Source: PALSA-612 sp963846915
Lineage (GTDB): Bacteria > Actinomycetota > Thermoleophilia > Gaiellales > Gaiellaceae
Direction of reading: 5' to 3'
Length of the DNA stretch: 64,000 bases
NCBI GenBank assembly: GCA_963846915.1
Contig: CAWJXV010000009.1
Location: forward strand, 1,674,001-1,738,000
Below, piece by piece: positions 7,385-15,052 of the stretch (position 1 is its first letter; every line of letters starts with the position of its first letter). Below the pieces are notes generated by a model. That model was not told the DNA's origin. It was given only the letters and a program-made list of their open reading frames with translations, and searched no databases. The translations under genes and the position numbers were made by a program.

Positions 7385-10222
7385 ATGAGCAGACTGCGCT
7401 TTTGCGTCCTGGGCCCGGTTCAGGTGCTGTCGGGGGGAAGCCCGCTGCCGCTCGGGGCTCCCAAGCAGCGGGCCCTGCTCGCGTTCCTCCTCCTGCGCCG
7501 GGGGGAGGTCGTCCCACGGCAGAGCTTGGTTGACGTCGTCTGGGGAGCCGACCCGCCCAGGACGGCCGTCGCCGGGCTGCAGGTCTACGTGCACGGGCTC
7601 CGGCGCGTACTGGGTGCCGACCGGATCGAGACGCACGGCGGTGGCTATCGGTTACGGGTCGAGCCGGACGAGCTCGATCTCGACCGGTTCGGACGGCTCG
7701 TCGAGGACGGTCGGCGGGCGTTCGCGGCGGGCGAGCCTGAAGCGGCGGCCGACGACCTCGGCTCGGCGCTCGCCCTCTGGGCGGGACCGGCGCTCGCCGA
7801 TCTGACGCATGAGGAGCCGCTGGCCGTCGAGGCCGCGGCGCTGGAGGAGCTGCGGTTGTCTGCGCTGGAGCTGCGCAACGACGTCGAGCTCTCCGCCGGA
7901 CGGCAGGAGCGGCTGGTGGCCGAGCTCGAGTCGCTGGTCGCGACCCACCCCTACCGGGAGCGGCTCCGCGAGCAGCTGATCCTCGCGCTCTACCGCTCCG
8001 GGCGTCAGGCGGATGCGCTCGAGGCCTACCGCGCCGCGCGCGAGACGCTGGTCGAGGAGCTCGGGGTCGAGCCGAGCCAGGCGCTCCAGGAGCTCGAGCG
8101 CCGGATCCTTCGCCAGGAGCCGGGTCTACTCGTCGACAGGCCCGAACCGCGCGTCGTTGCCCCGTTGCCGGTCGCGCCGACGAAGCTCGTCGGACGCCGG
8201 CTCGAGATCGCGGCCGTCTCGGCGTTGTTCCGCGGGGAGGGTGCCCGGCTCGTCACCCTCACCGGCCCGGGCGGCACGGGCAAGACGCGCCTGGCGCTGG
8301 CGGTGGCGGACGAGCTTGGCCGGGAGCTCCGGGAGGGGGCGATCTTCGTCGACCTCGCGCCCGTCGCCGATCCGGAGCTCCTTGCGTCGACGATCGCCGA
8401 GGCACTCGGCGTACACGAGAGCGAGCTGCCGCTCGATCAGGCGATCGCCGCTCACCTGCGCTCCCGCGCGCCGCTGCTGTTGCTGGACAATCTCGAGCAG
8501 TTACTGCCCGCCGCGGGATTCGTCGCGGACCTCCTCGCGGCTGTCCCACGCCTGCTCGTGCTGGCGACGAGCCGGGCGCCGCTCCGCCTTTCCGGCGAGC
8601 ACGAGTACCCGGTGCCGCCGCTTCCGGCTCCGGACGGGTCGCTGCCGTTCGAAGACCTCGTTCGCACCGACGCGGTGCGCCTGTTCGCGGCCCGGGCCCG
8701 AGCCGTCGATCCGTCTTTCCAGCTCACGGAGGAGGCCGCACGGGACGTCGCCGGCATCTGCCGGCGCCTGGACGGGCTGCCGCTCGCGATCGAGCTCGCG
8801 GCTGCGCGGACGAGGATTCTGTCGCCCGCCGCCCTGGCGACGCGACTCGACCCCTCCCTGGAGCTGCTGGTGGGCGGGCCGAGAGACGTGCCGGTACGAC
8901 ACCAGACGCTTCGCGCCACGCTCGACTGGAGCTACGAGCTCCTCGAAGCTCCCGAGCGCCGTCTGCTGGCCCGCCTGAGCGTCTTCGCCGGCGGGTGGAC
9001 CCTGGACGCCGCGGCGGCCGTCTGCGCCGACGACGGCGGCGACCCCCTCGAGCCGCTCTCCGTCCTCGTCGACGTGAGCCTGCTGCGCCGCCGCGGCGGC
9101 GGGCGGGAGCAGGGATTTGCGATGCTCGAGACCATCCGGCAGTACGCCCTCGAGAGGCTCGTCGCGAGTGGCGAGGAGCAGCTCCTGCGGCGCCGCCACG
9201 CCGAGTACTTCCTCGCCGTCGCCGAGCAGGCTCGTGAGCTCTTCTCGAGCGGGAAGGCGGACGAGGCCGTGTACACGTCGCTCGACCTCGAGCACGAGAA
9301 CCTGCGGGCCGCGCTCGGGTGGGCCGGCGAGCATGGGGACGTCGAGCTCGAGGTGCGACTGGCGGCCGCGCTGCGACAGTTCTGGATCGTCCGCGGCTAC
9401 CTCAGCGAGGGCAGGCGGTTCTTCGCCGCGGCCGTCGAGAGGACAGCCGCCGGCGATCCCCGGCTCCGCGCCGAGGCACGCATGCAGGGGGGCGCGTTCC
9501 CCTATCGGCAAGGCGATCTCGCCACCGCGAAGGACTGGTGGCAGGAGGCGCTCGAGCTCCTGCGGGATTCGGGCGACGCGGATGCGATTGCGAGGTGCGC
9601 AGGCGAGCTCGGAGTCCTCGCGTTCTCCGAAGGCGACCTCGTGCGCGCCACCGCCCTCCTCCAGGAGGCAGGCGCGCGCTTCCAGGAGGTCGGCGATCGT
9701 ATGCGCTTTGCGATCGTGGCCAGCAACCTCGCGGAGGTCTTCGTCATGCGGGGCGAGCTGCAGCAGGCGCTTCGATACGCGGAGCAAGGGGTCTCGAACG
9801 GCCGCGCGGTCGGCGACCGCGACGGCCTGGCGGTCGCGCTCTACGGGCTCGGCCGCATCCAGAAGCTGCTCGGTGACGACGTCGCGGCGAGGCAGACGTT
9901 CGGCGAGAGTCTCGTCTACGGCCGCTCGGTGGGCTACCGCGAGGTGATTGCCAACTGCGTCGAGGCAGCCGCCGAGTTCGCCCTTGCGGATGGCGACGCC
10001 CCGCTCGCCCACCGGCTGCTCGTCGTCAGCCGTGCAGCGCTCGACGAGATGGGCGTCCGCCTCCAGGGCATCGAGGGCGAGGCGTTCGCTGCCACCGTGG
10101 CCGCGCTGGACGAGCAGCTCGACGTGGCGGTGCGCGAGTCGATCGAGGCGGAGGCGGCGACGGAGAGGGTCGACGACGTCGCCGACCAGGCTCTGGTCAT
10201 CCTTCAGCCCTCGTGTTCGTGA
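7385..10222 (+). CDS. SARP/AfsR-type regulator with NB-ARC ATPase and TPRs
   Basis: A 945-residue protein. Residues 1-95 are the OmpR-like DNA-binding domain (LGPVQVLSGG, KQRALLAFLLLR). Residues 96-245 are the bacterial transcriptional activation domain (BTAD). The nucleotide-binding ATPase starts near 270, with Walker A GPGGTGKT at about 293-300 and a Walker B LLLLDNL near 362; this module also carries PLAIELAAARTRIL. A C-terminal TPR-like helical region spans about 570-930. It is an AfsR-type pleiotropic activator. ATG 7385 is chosen because the DNA-binding domain begins there; longer in-frame starts reach back into the cupin gene. It likely regulates itself and the divergent cupin operon. 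Confidence 0.9.
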   Translation: MSRLRFCVLGPVQVLSGGSPLPLGAPKQRALLAFLLLRRGEVVPRQSLVDVVWGADPPRTAVAGLQVYVHGLRRVLGADRIETHGGGYRLRVEPDELDLDRFGRLVEDGRRAFAAGEPEAAADDLGSALALWAGPALADLTHEEPLAVEAAALEELRLSALELRNDVELSAGRQERLVAELESLVATHPYRERLREQLILALYRSGRQADALEAYRAARETLVEELGVEPSQALQELERRILRQEPGLLVDRPEPRVVAPLPVAPTKLVGRRLEIAAVSALFRGEGARLVTLTGPGGTGKTRLALAVADELGRELREGAIFVDLAPVADPELLASTIAEALGVHESELPLDQAIAAHLRSRAPLLLLDNLEQLLPAAGFVADLLAAVPRLLVLATSRAPLRLSGEHEYPVPPLPAPDGSLPFEDLVRTDAVRLFAARARAVDPSFQLTEEAARDVAGICRRLDGLPLAIELAAARTRILSPAALATRLDPSLELLVGGPRDVPVRHQTLRATLDWSYELLEAPERRLLARLSVFAGGWTLDAAAAVCADDGGDPLEPLSVLVDVSLLRRRGGGREQGFAMLETIRQYALERLVASGEEQLLRRRHAEYFLAVAEQARELFSSGKADEAVYTSLDLEHENLRAALGWAGEHGDVELEVRLAAALRQFWIVRGYLSEGRRFFAAAVERTAAGDPRLRAEARMQGGAFPYRQGDLATAKDWWQEALELLRDSGDADAIARCAGELGVLAFSEGDLVRATALLQEAGARFQEVGDRMRFAIVASNLAEVFVMRGELQQALRYAEQGVSNGRAVGDRDGLAVALYGLGRIQKLLGDDVAARQTFGESLVYGRSVGYREVIANCVEAAAEFALADGDAPLAHRLLVVSRAALDEMGVRLQGIEGEAFAATVAALDEQLDVAVRESIEAEAATERVDDVADQALVILQPSCS

Positions 10223-10355
10223 GGACGGCGACGCCGGGGCCGGTCGTGCTCGTCTCTGCGAGCTGCGGCGTGGCCGTGCCGACATCGTCGAACCGCCGCT
10301 TGCCGGATCCGACGACGACAGGGTGGATCATGGGGCGGTACTCGTCGATCTGGCG
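10197..10355 (-). pseudogene. Remnant of RibD_C/DHFR-family protein (C-terminal end)
   Basis: The minus strand reads QIDEYRPMIHPVVVGSGKRR followed by about 30 more residues to a TGA. IDEYRLMVHPVVLGSGKRLF is the usual C-terminal signature of small dihydrofolate-reductase-like (RibD C-terminal) oxidoreductases. A TAG immediately upstream cuts the frame, and no N-terminal part is found. Its 3' end overlaps the SARP stop region. It is a decayed gene. Confidence 0.7.
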
Positions 10356-10384
10356 CTAACCCGTCAGGTAGCCAAGGAAACGGT

Positions 10385-11329
10385 CTAGCGGGCCGGCCCG
10401 CGGTACACGATGAGCTCTTCGTCGTCGCTCCTGGCGGCCCGGTCCTCGCGGACGAGCCGTTCCAGGTGGGAGGCAGTCTCCGTGGTGGCAAAGCGGCGGC
10501 CGGCGGGGCTGAGCTCGTTTCCGAAGATCGCCGAAGACAGCTCGTAGGCGGTCCGCGGCGAGTCGCCGAGCGCGGCCGCGAGAGCGTCGAGCCGCTCGCG
10601 GTGATGTTCGATCAGCTCGGCCGCCCGACCTGAGGGATCAAGGAGGACGTCGCCGTGTCCGGGCAGGGCGAGGCGCGGGGACAGTGCCGCCACCCGGTCG
10701 AGGGCGTCGAGATAGTCGCCGAGCGGGTCGGGATTGCTGTCCGGCCAGAGGCCGATCGCCGGGGAGATCCGCTGGAGCAGGTGGTCGCCGGCGACGAGGA
10801 CACCGTCCCGGAGCAGCATCAGCTGGCCGTCGGCATGCCCGGGTGCGGCGACCAGCTCCCAGCCGTCGATGTGGTCGCCGGCCTCGACGAGCACCGGATC
10901 GCGGGCGTAGCGGGTCAGTTGCTGGAACATGCCGCCGAACACGCGCATGTCCTCTTCCCACTCGGCGGGCACGCCGTTGGCACGGAGCCAGGCCCAGGTG
11001 ACCTCCTGTCTCGTGGGCGACTCCCACGTCTGCTCGCACTGCCGGTAGTCGAGCGCACCCTGGTACACCGGGGCGCCGGTGAGCTCGGCGAGGTCGGCCG
11101 CCGCGCCGACGTGGTCCGGATGGAAGTGGGTGATGAAGATGCGGGCGACAGGGCGGTCGAGCCGCGCGAGCACCTCGGCCCAGCGCTCCCGAGCATCGGG
11201 GAGGCCGAGGCCGGTGTCGACGAGCGTCCAGCCCTCCGCCGTCGGCAGCAGATAGCCGTGCACGTGGCCCGGCTTGGACGGCATCGGCATCGTCACGCGG
11301 ACGATCCCGCCGTCGAGCGTATCGGGCAT
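10385..11329 (-). CDS. MBL-fold metallo-hydrolase
   Basis: A 314-residue protein. It has the metallo-beta-lactamase motif HFHPDH at residues 68-73, further ligands in APGHADGQL, the GDHLL aspartate and the LPGHGD histidine, so a dinuclear zinc site is expected. A C-terminal helical domain (residues 240-314) is of the winged type seen in MBL proteins related to LACTB2. Substrate unknown. ATG 11329 begins just before the fold; the longer open frame upstream is a shadow of the regulator gene. It lies 14 bases downstream of the hydrolase-LuxR gene and is probably co-transcribed. Confidence 0.85.
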   Translation of the reverse strand: MPDTLDGGIVRVTMPMPSKPGHVHGYLLPTAEGWTLVDTGLGLPDARERWAEVLARLDRPVARIFITHFHPDHVGAAADLAELTGAPVYQGALDYRQCEQTWESPTRQEVTWAWLRANGVPAEWEEDMRVFGGMFQQLTRYARDPVLVEAGDHIDGWELVAAPGHADGQLMLLRDGVLVAGDHLLQRISPAIGLWPDSNPDPLGDYLDALDRVAALSPRLALPGHGDVLLDPSGRAAELIEHHRERLDALAAALGDSPRTAYELSSAIFGNELSPAGRRFATTETASHLERLVREDRAARSDDEELIVYRGPAR

Positions 11330-11343
11330 CGTGCTCCTGCCGC

Positions 11344-12360
11344 TCAGATCAGGCCGACGCGGGTCGCGTGCGCCGTCGCGCCCGCCCTCGACGACTGGGC
11401 CAGCTTGCGCAGGATGTTCGCGACGTGCCGGTGCACAGTGTGCTCGCTGAGGACGAGCGAGCCCGCGATCTCGCGGTTCGAGAGGCCGGAGGCGACCAGC
11501 CGCAGCACCTCGGTCTCGCGCGGCGTCAAGGGCGAGTCGCCGTTCACGTGCGTGGTCGTCGCGTCGTCGAGGAAGCCGGCGAGCGCGCGGTGGAGATCCC
11601 GCTGGTCGTCGACCCACGGGAGGTGGGCGTCGCCGGAGAGCGGTACGAAGCGGGCATTCGGAAGCAGCGAGGCGACCTCGCGGCCGTGCGCGATCGGGAC
11701 TGCACGGTCGCCGCGGCGGTGCAGCACGAGCGACGGCGTCGTCACCTGAGGCAGCAGGTCGCGCTGGTTTGCGGTCAGGTCCAGCTCGAGGAACGCGGCG
11801 GCGACGTCGGCCTTGGCGGCGCGGCGCTTGTGCGCGCTGAGCGCGGCGATCTCGTCGCCGCTTGCATGCGGCGCGAAGAGGCCGGCGAGCATCTGCGAGG
11901 CGAGCAGCCAGTTCGTCCGGACGAAGTCGATCAGCGACACGCGGGTCGCGTCGGGGATGTCGTCGCGCGCCGCGTAGCTCCCGAAGAAGACGATCTTGCT
12001 GATCCGCTCGGGGTGGTCGCGCGCGAACCGCGCCGTGGCGAGGCCGGCGCACGAGCACGCGACGACGATCGCCGGCTCGGCGCCGCACTCGTCGAGCACG
12101 GTACCGAGCGCGCGGGCCTCCGACTCGATCGACGGCGACGGGGCGTCGCGGTCCGAGAGCCCGACGCCGATGCGGTCGTAGCGGACGACCCGGTGCGTGC
12201 GCGCGAACCCTTCGTAGAAGCGACGCACCTCCGGCAGCTCCCACTCGTCCTCGAGGTGCGTGACCCAGCGGGCGCTGAACACGAGCAGCGGTCCGTCGCC
12301 GACCGTCGAGTACGCGAGCCGCTTTCCGTCGATCTCGCTGAACCGGATCTCCTGTTCCAT
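11344..12360 (-). CDS. Alpha/beta hydrolase fused to LuxR-type HTH
   Basis: A 338-residue protein. Residues 1-265 are an alpha/beta hydrolase fold in which the nucleophile elbow reads ACSCAG (S103) instead of the usual GxSxG. The acid loop is LVLHRRGDRAVP and the histidine is in DAHLPW. Residues 273-330 are a LuxR/GerE helix-turn-helix (LTPRETEVLRLVASGLSNRE). The hydrolase part probably senses a small ester or lactone-like ligand, while the C-terminus binds DNA; this is inference. The promoter holds a perfect palindrome. The MBL hydrolase gene follows closely. Confidence 0.85.
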   Translation of the reverse strand: MEQEIRFSEIDGKRLAYSTVGDGPLLVFSARWVTHLEDEWELPEVRRFYEGFARTHRVVRYDRIGVGLSDRDAPSPSIESEARALGTVLDECGAEPAIVVACSCAGLATARFARDHPERISKIVFFGSYAARDDIPDATRVSLIDFVRTNWLLASQMLAGLFAPHASGDEIAALSAHKRRAAKADVAAAFLELDLTANQRDLLPQVTTPSLVLHRRGDRAVPIAHGREVASLLPNARFVPLSGDAHLPWVDDQRDLHRALAGFLDDATTTHVNGDSPLTPRETEVLRLVASGLSNREIAGSLVLSEHTVHRHVANILRKLAQSSRAGATAHATRVGLI

Positions 12361-12410
12361 GGCCCTTGAGGCTAGATGGCCCGATCGGGCCATGTCAAGA
12401 AGATGGCCCG
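12359..12410 (-). promoter_or_regulatory. Promoter with 18-bp palindrome in the spacer, hydrolase-LuxR gene
   Basis: On the minus strand TTGACA (12393-12398) and TAGCCT (12369-12374) are 18 bp apart. The spacer is almost entirely the perfect palindrome ATGGCCCGATCGGGCCAT (12376-12393). ATGGCCC half-sites recur at 12359 and 12403. The -10 ends 8 bases before the ATG. Confidence 0.65.
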
Positions 12411-12454
12411 TAAAAGGGAAGCGGTGGAGCATGGCGGGCGTTGACCATGGGGAG

Positions 12455-12934
12455 ATGCATTCGCGATACCTCGACGGGGTCACGATCAGGCCGCTGCGAA
12501 ACGGCGACACGAAGACGGTGTGCGCCGTCTTCTCGCGCCTGGGGGACGAGTCGCGGCGCAAACGCTTCGGCGGCGCGAAGCCGCGGTTGAGCGACGACGA
12601 GCTCGAGCAGCTTGCCCGCGTCGACGCGCGGCACCACGTTCTGGTCGCCTACGTGCCGGGCGACGCCGGGCCTGCCGGGATCGCGAGGCTCGTCCGGCAG
12701 GGACGGATCGCCGAGGTCGCCTTCGCGGTCGCAGACGAGTACCAGGGCCGGGGCATCGGGTCGGCGCTCGCGCAGATCCTCGCCGACGACGCGCGGGCGG
12801 CGGGCATCGTCGAGCTTCATGCCACGGTCACCGGTAGCAGCAGGCAAGTGGCATCGCTCCTCTCCCGCTCCGCGACGAAGATCCGCGGAGAGTGGCACGG
12901 TGGAGAGCGGGCCCTCGTCGCAGTGCTCGACTAG
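12455..12934 (+). CDS. GNAT-family N-acetyltransferase
   Basis: A 159-residue protein with the GNAT fold. The N-terminal strand is VTIRPLRNGD. The acetyl-CoA pyrophosphate loop is EYQGRGIGSAL (the Q/RxxGxG/A motif), and the following helix LAQILADDARAAG is typical. Its acceptor substrate is unknown. The start is ambiguous: ATG 12455 is used, while ATG 12431 would add MAGVDHGE; neither has a well-spaced ribosome site. The gene is divergent from the hydrolase-LuxR regulator. Confidence 0.8.
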   Translation: MHSRYLDGVTIRPLRNGDTKTVCAVFSRLGDESRRKRFGGAKPRLSDDELEQLARVDARHHVLVAYVPGDAGPAGIARLVRQGRIAEVAFAVADEYQGRGIGSALAQILADDARAAGIVELHATVTGSSRQVASLLSRSATKIRGEWHGGERALVAVLD

Positions 12935-12944
12935 CGCAACCATC

Positions 12945-12950
12945 TAGTCT
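12945..12950 (+). promoter_or_regulatory. -10 element (TAGTCT) of cupin-hydrolase operon
   Basis: TAGTCT lies 6 bases before ATG 12957. The preceding CAACCATC is identical to the sequence before the aldo/keto reductase promoter at 20483-20494. Confidence 0.5.
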
Positions 12951-12956
12951 GCGCCG

Positions 12957-13376
12957 ATGGACGGCGACCGCACGATCGTCCGGGCCGATGACGTCGACGA
13001 CTTCTACGCCGGCACGGACGTCCCCGGGGAGTTTCGATCGCTCACGCAGGCGCTCGAGAGCGAGCAGTTCGCCGTGACGCTGATCCGCGTCCCGCCGCAC
13101 TGCGACTTCGAGCAGGGCACGGGCCATACGCATGACGAGATCGAGGAGATCTACCTGATCACGCGCGGGACGCTGACGATGCGGTTCGGCGACGAGATCG
13201 AGGCGGTCGAGGCAGGCTCGGTCGTCAGGGTTCCGCCGCAGACGCCCCGGTCGCACCGCAACGAGGGCGACGAGCCGGTCGAGATGTGGGCGGTGTCGCT
13301 CCGGAACGACAACGATCGCGGGAACAAGATCGACGAGTTCTGGGAAGCCTCACCCACGGCGCGGCAGCGCCGCTAG
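12957..13376 (+). CDS. Small cupin protein
   Basis: A 139-residue single-domain cupin. Motif 1 runs through GTGHTHDEIEEIYLITRG (H57, H59, E63 and nearby E as likely metal ligands) and motif 2 is VRVPPQTPRSHRN. The function cannot be deduced. It is followed after 14 bases by an alpha/beta hydrolase gene with a good ribosome site, so the two probably form an operon. The start is supported by the leaderless -10. Confidence 0.8.
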   Translation: MDGDRTIVRADDVDDFYAGTDVPGEFRSLTQALESEQFAVTLIRVPPHCDFEQGTGHTHDEIEEIYLITRGTLTMRFGDEIEAVEAGSVVRVPPQTPRSHRNEGDEPVEMWAVSLRNDNDRGNKIDEFWEASPTARQRR

Positions 13377-13390
13377 AAAGGAGCTCTCCA

Positions 13391-14230
13391 GTGGGGATGA
13401 CCGAGCACGAGACGGAGCAGGTCGGGCGCGCGAACGCGTCCGGGAAGACGCCGGTGGCGTTCGTCCACGGGCTGTGGCTGCTACCGAGCAGCTGGGACCC
13501 GTGGGTCGAGGTGTTCGAGGACGCCGGCTACACGGCGCTGACGCCGGGCTGGCCGGACGATCCGGAGACGGTCGAGGAGGCGAAGGCCCAGCCCGAGGTG
13601 TTCGCGGGCAAGAGCGTCGGCGACGTCGCCGACTACATCGAGGCGATCCTCGAGAAGCTCGACAGGAAGCCGGCCGTGATCGGCCATTCGTTCGGCGGCC
13701 TGCTCACCGAGATCCTGGCCGGCCGCGGACGCGCCAAGGTGTCGGTCGCGATCAGCCCGGCGCCTTTCCGCGGCGTGCTACCCCTGCCGATCTCGGCGCT
13801 TCGCTCGGCGAGCCCGGTGCTCAAGAACCCAAAGAACAAGCACCGCGCGATCCCTCTCACCTACGAGCAGTTCCGCTACGGCTTCGCGAACGCGGTCGAC
13901 GAGGACGAGGCAAGGAAGCTGTACGAGGCGTACTCGGTGCCCGGCTCGGGCGAGCCGATCTTCCAGGCCGCGAACGCGAACCTCAATCCGTGGACCGAGG
14001 CGAAGGTGGACACGAAGAACCCGAAGCGCGGCCCGATGCTGATCATCTCCGGCGAGAAGGACCACACCGTGCCGCCGGCGATCGCGAGCGCGTCCTACAA
14101 GAAGGAACGGAAGAACAAGGCCGTGACCGAGTTCGTGACCGTGCCCGGCCGCGGCCACGCGCTGACGATCGACAGCGGCTGGCGCGACGTCGCCGATACG
14201 GCGCTCGAGTTCGTAAAGCGCTTCGCCTAG
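13391..14230 (+). CDS. Alpha/beta hydrolase
   Basis: A 279-residue protein. The oxyanion-hole segment is FVHGLW, the nucleophile elbow is GHSFGG (S100), the acid is in SGEKDHTVPP and the histidine in GRGHALT. It resembles esterase or haloperoxidase-like hydrolases of actinobacteria. GTG 13391 is preferred over ATG 13397 because AAAGGAG lies 7 bases before it. It is in an operon with the upstream cupin. Its stop overlaps the convergent TraR-like stop by three bases. Substrate unknown. Confidence 0.88.
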   Translation: MGMTEHETEQVGRANASGKTPVAFVHGLWLLPSSWDPWVEVFEDAGYTALTPGWPDDPETVEEAKAQPEVFAGKSVGDVADYIEAILEKLDRKPAVIGHSFGGLLTEILAGRGRAKVSVAISPAPFRGVLPLPISALRSASPVLKNPKNKHRAIPLTYEQFRYGFANAVDEDEARKLYEAYSVPGSGEPIFQAANANLNPWTEAKVDTKNPKRGPMLIISGEKDHTVPPAIASASYKKERKNKAVTEFVTVPGRGHALTIDSGWRDVADTALEFVKRFA

Positions 14231-14550
14231 GCGCGCTCCTCGTCGGTCGTCAGCTCGGCCGTGGGGAGCGCCTCGAGGCGCTCGTCCGGGATCGGTTGGC
14301 CGCTCTCGACCGAGAGGCCGTACGTGCCGGCGGCAAGGCGCGCCTCGGCACGCTCGACCGCGGCGAGCTGCTCGCGAAGATCGTCCGCAAGACCCTCGTC
14401 GAGCTCGTCCTGAGCCAGGTCGGCGGCCCGGTTCGCCGGGTCGATCTCGTCGGCCTCCTCGGCGTCGTCCTCGCGGGCGAGGTGGGCGAGCGCGTGCTCG
14501 ATCCGCTTCCGCTCGGCCTCCAGCAGCTCGCGTGCACGCTCCGGGTCCAC
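14227..14550 (-). CDS. TraR/DksA-like protein lacking zinc-finger cysteines
   Basis: A 107-residue protein with an N-terminal helical hairpin rich in Glu/Arg/Ala, then the family C-terminal segment GTYGLSVESGQPIPDERLEA. In normal members the two positions after GTYG hold CxxC and a second CxxC follows; here no cysteine remains in the whole protein. It may still bind the RNA-polymerase secondary channel through the coiled coil, but cannot bind zinc. TAGGGT lies 6 bases before GTG 14550. Confidence 0.8.
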   Translation of the reverse strand: MDPERARELLEAERKRIEHALAHLAREDDAEEADEIDPANRAADLAQDELDEGLADDLREQLAAVERAEARLAAGTYGLSVESGQPIPDERLEALPTAELTTDEERA

Positions 14551-14556
14551 GTCGGC

Positions 14557-14562
14557 ACCCTA
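14557..14562 (-). promoter_or_regulatory. -10 element (TAGGGT) of traR-like gene
   Basis: TAGGGT ends exactly 6 bases before GTG 14550, the leaderless arrangement. Confidence 0.45.
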
Positions 14563-14591
14563 CCGCGCGTCCAGAGTTTTGGGCGGAGCCG

Positions 14592-14750
14592 ATGAGCCCC
14601 ATCCGCCCGACCGCCCTGGTGATCGGTGTCTGGCTCGATCCGGAGCAAACGGCGATCACCGCCGTCGACCTCGGTCACATCTCGCAGGCGTACGCGCGCG
14701 AGCTCGCCGCGTCGTTCCGTGCGTCCTTCGGGCGGCACCTGTTCCGCTAG
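14592..14750 (+). CDS. Hypothetical 52-aa protein
   Basis: This short frame starts at ATG 14592 with a weak GGCGGA upstream and reads MSPIRPTALVIGVWLDPEQT followed by a mildly amphipathic C-terminal helix. No family is recognised. It fits the gap between the TraR-like gene and the UBP zinc-finger gene and runs in the same direction as the latter. Coding status is uncertain. Confidence 0.35.
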   Translation: MSPIRPTALVIGVWLDPEQTAITAVDLGHISQAYARELAASFRASFGRHLFR

Positions 14751-14761
14751 CCTGCGGGCTC

Positions 14762-15052
14762 TTGAGCGCGCCCGTCTGCAGCCATCTCGACCGCGTCGCG
14801 TTCGTCGAGCTCCCCGACTCGATCGCCGGTTGCGAGGAGTGCCTGAAGACCGGCGACCGCTGGGTGCACCTGCGCATGTGTCAGACGTGCGGGAAGATCG
14901 GCTGCTGCGACTCGTCGCCGAACCGCCACGCGAGCCGGCACGCGGGCGAGGACGACCATCCGATCGCGCGCTCGGCCGAACCCGGCGAGGAGTGGAGCTG
15001 GTGCTTCGTCGACGAGGTCGCGTTCGTCGTCGCGCCCGGCGAGGGCGAGTGA
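14762..15052 (+). CDS. UBP-type zinc-finger protein
   Basis: A 96-residue protein that is essentially one ZnF-UBP domain. Ligands are in CSHLD at the start, GCEEC, the CQTCGKIGCCD segment, and the histidines in NRHASRHAGEDDHPI. The conserved WSWCFVDEVAF end is present. In eukaryotes the fold binds ubiquitin tails; bacterial stand-alone copies are common in actinobacteria and of unknown role. The start is a TTG; TAGCCT lies 8 bases before it. The stop overlaps the GTG of the next gene (GTGA). Confidence 0.8.
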   Translation: MSAPVCSHLDRVAFVELPDSIAGCEECLKTGDRWVHLRMCQTCGKIGCCDSSPNRHASRHAGEDDHPIARSAEPGEEWSWCFVDEVAFVVAPGEGE

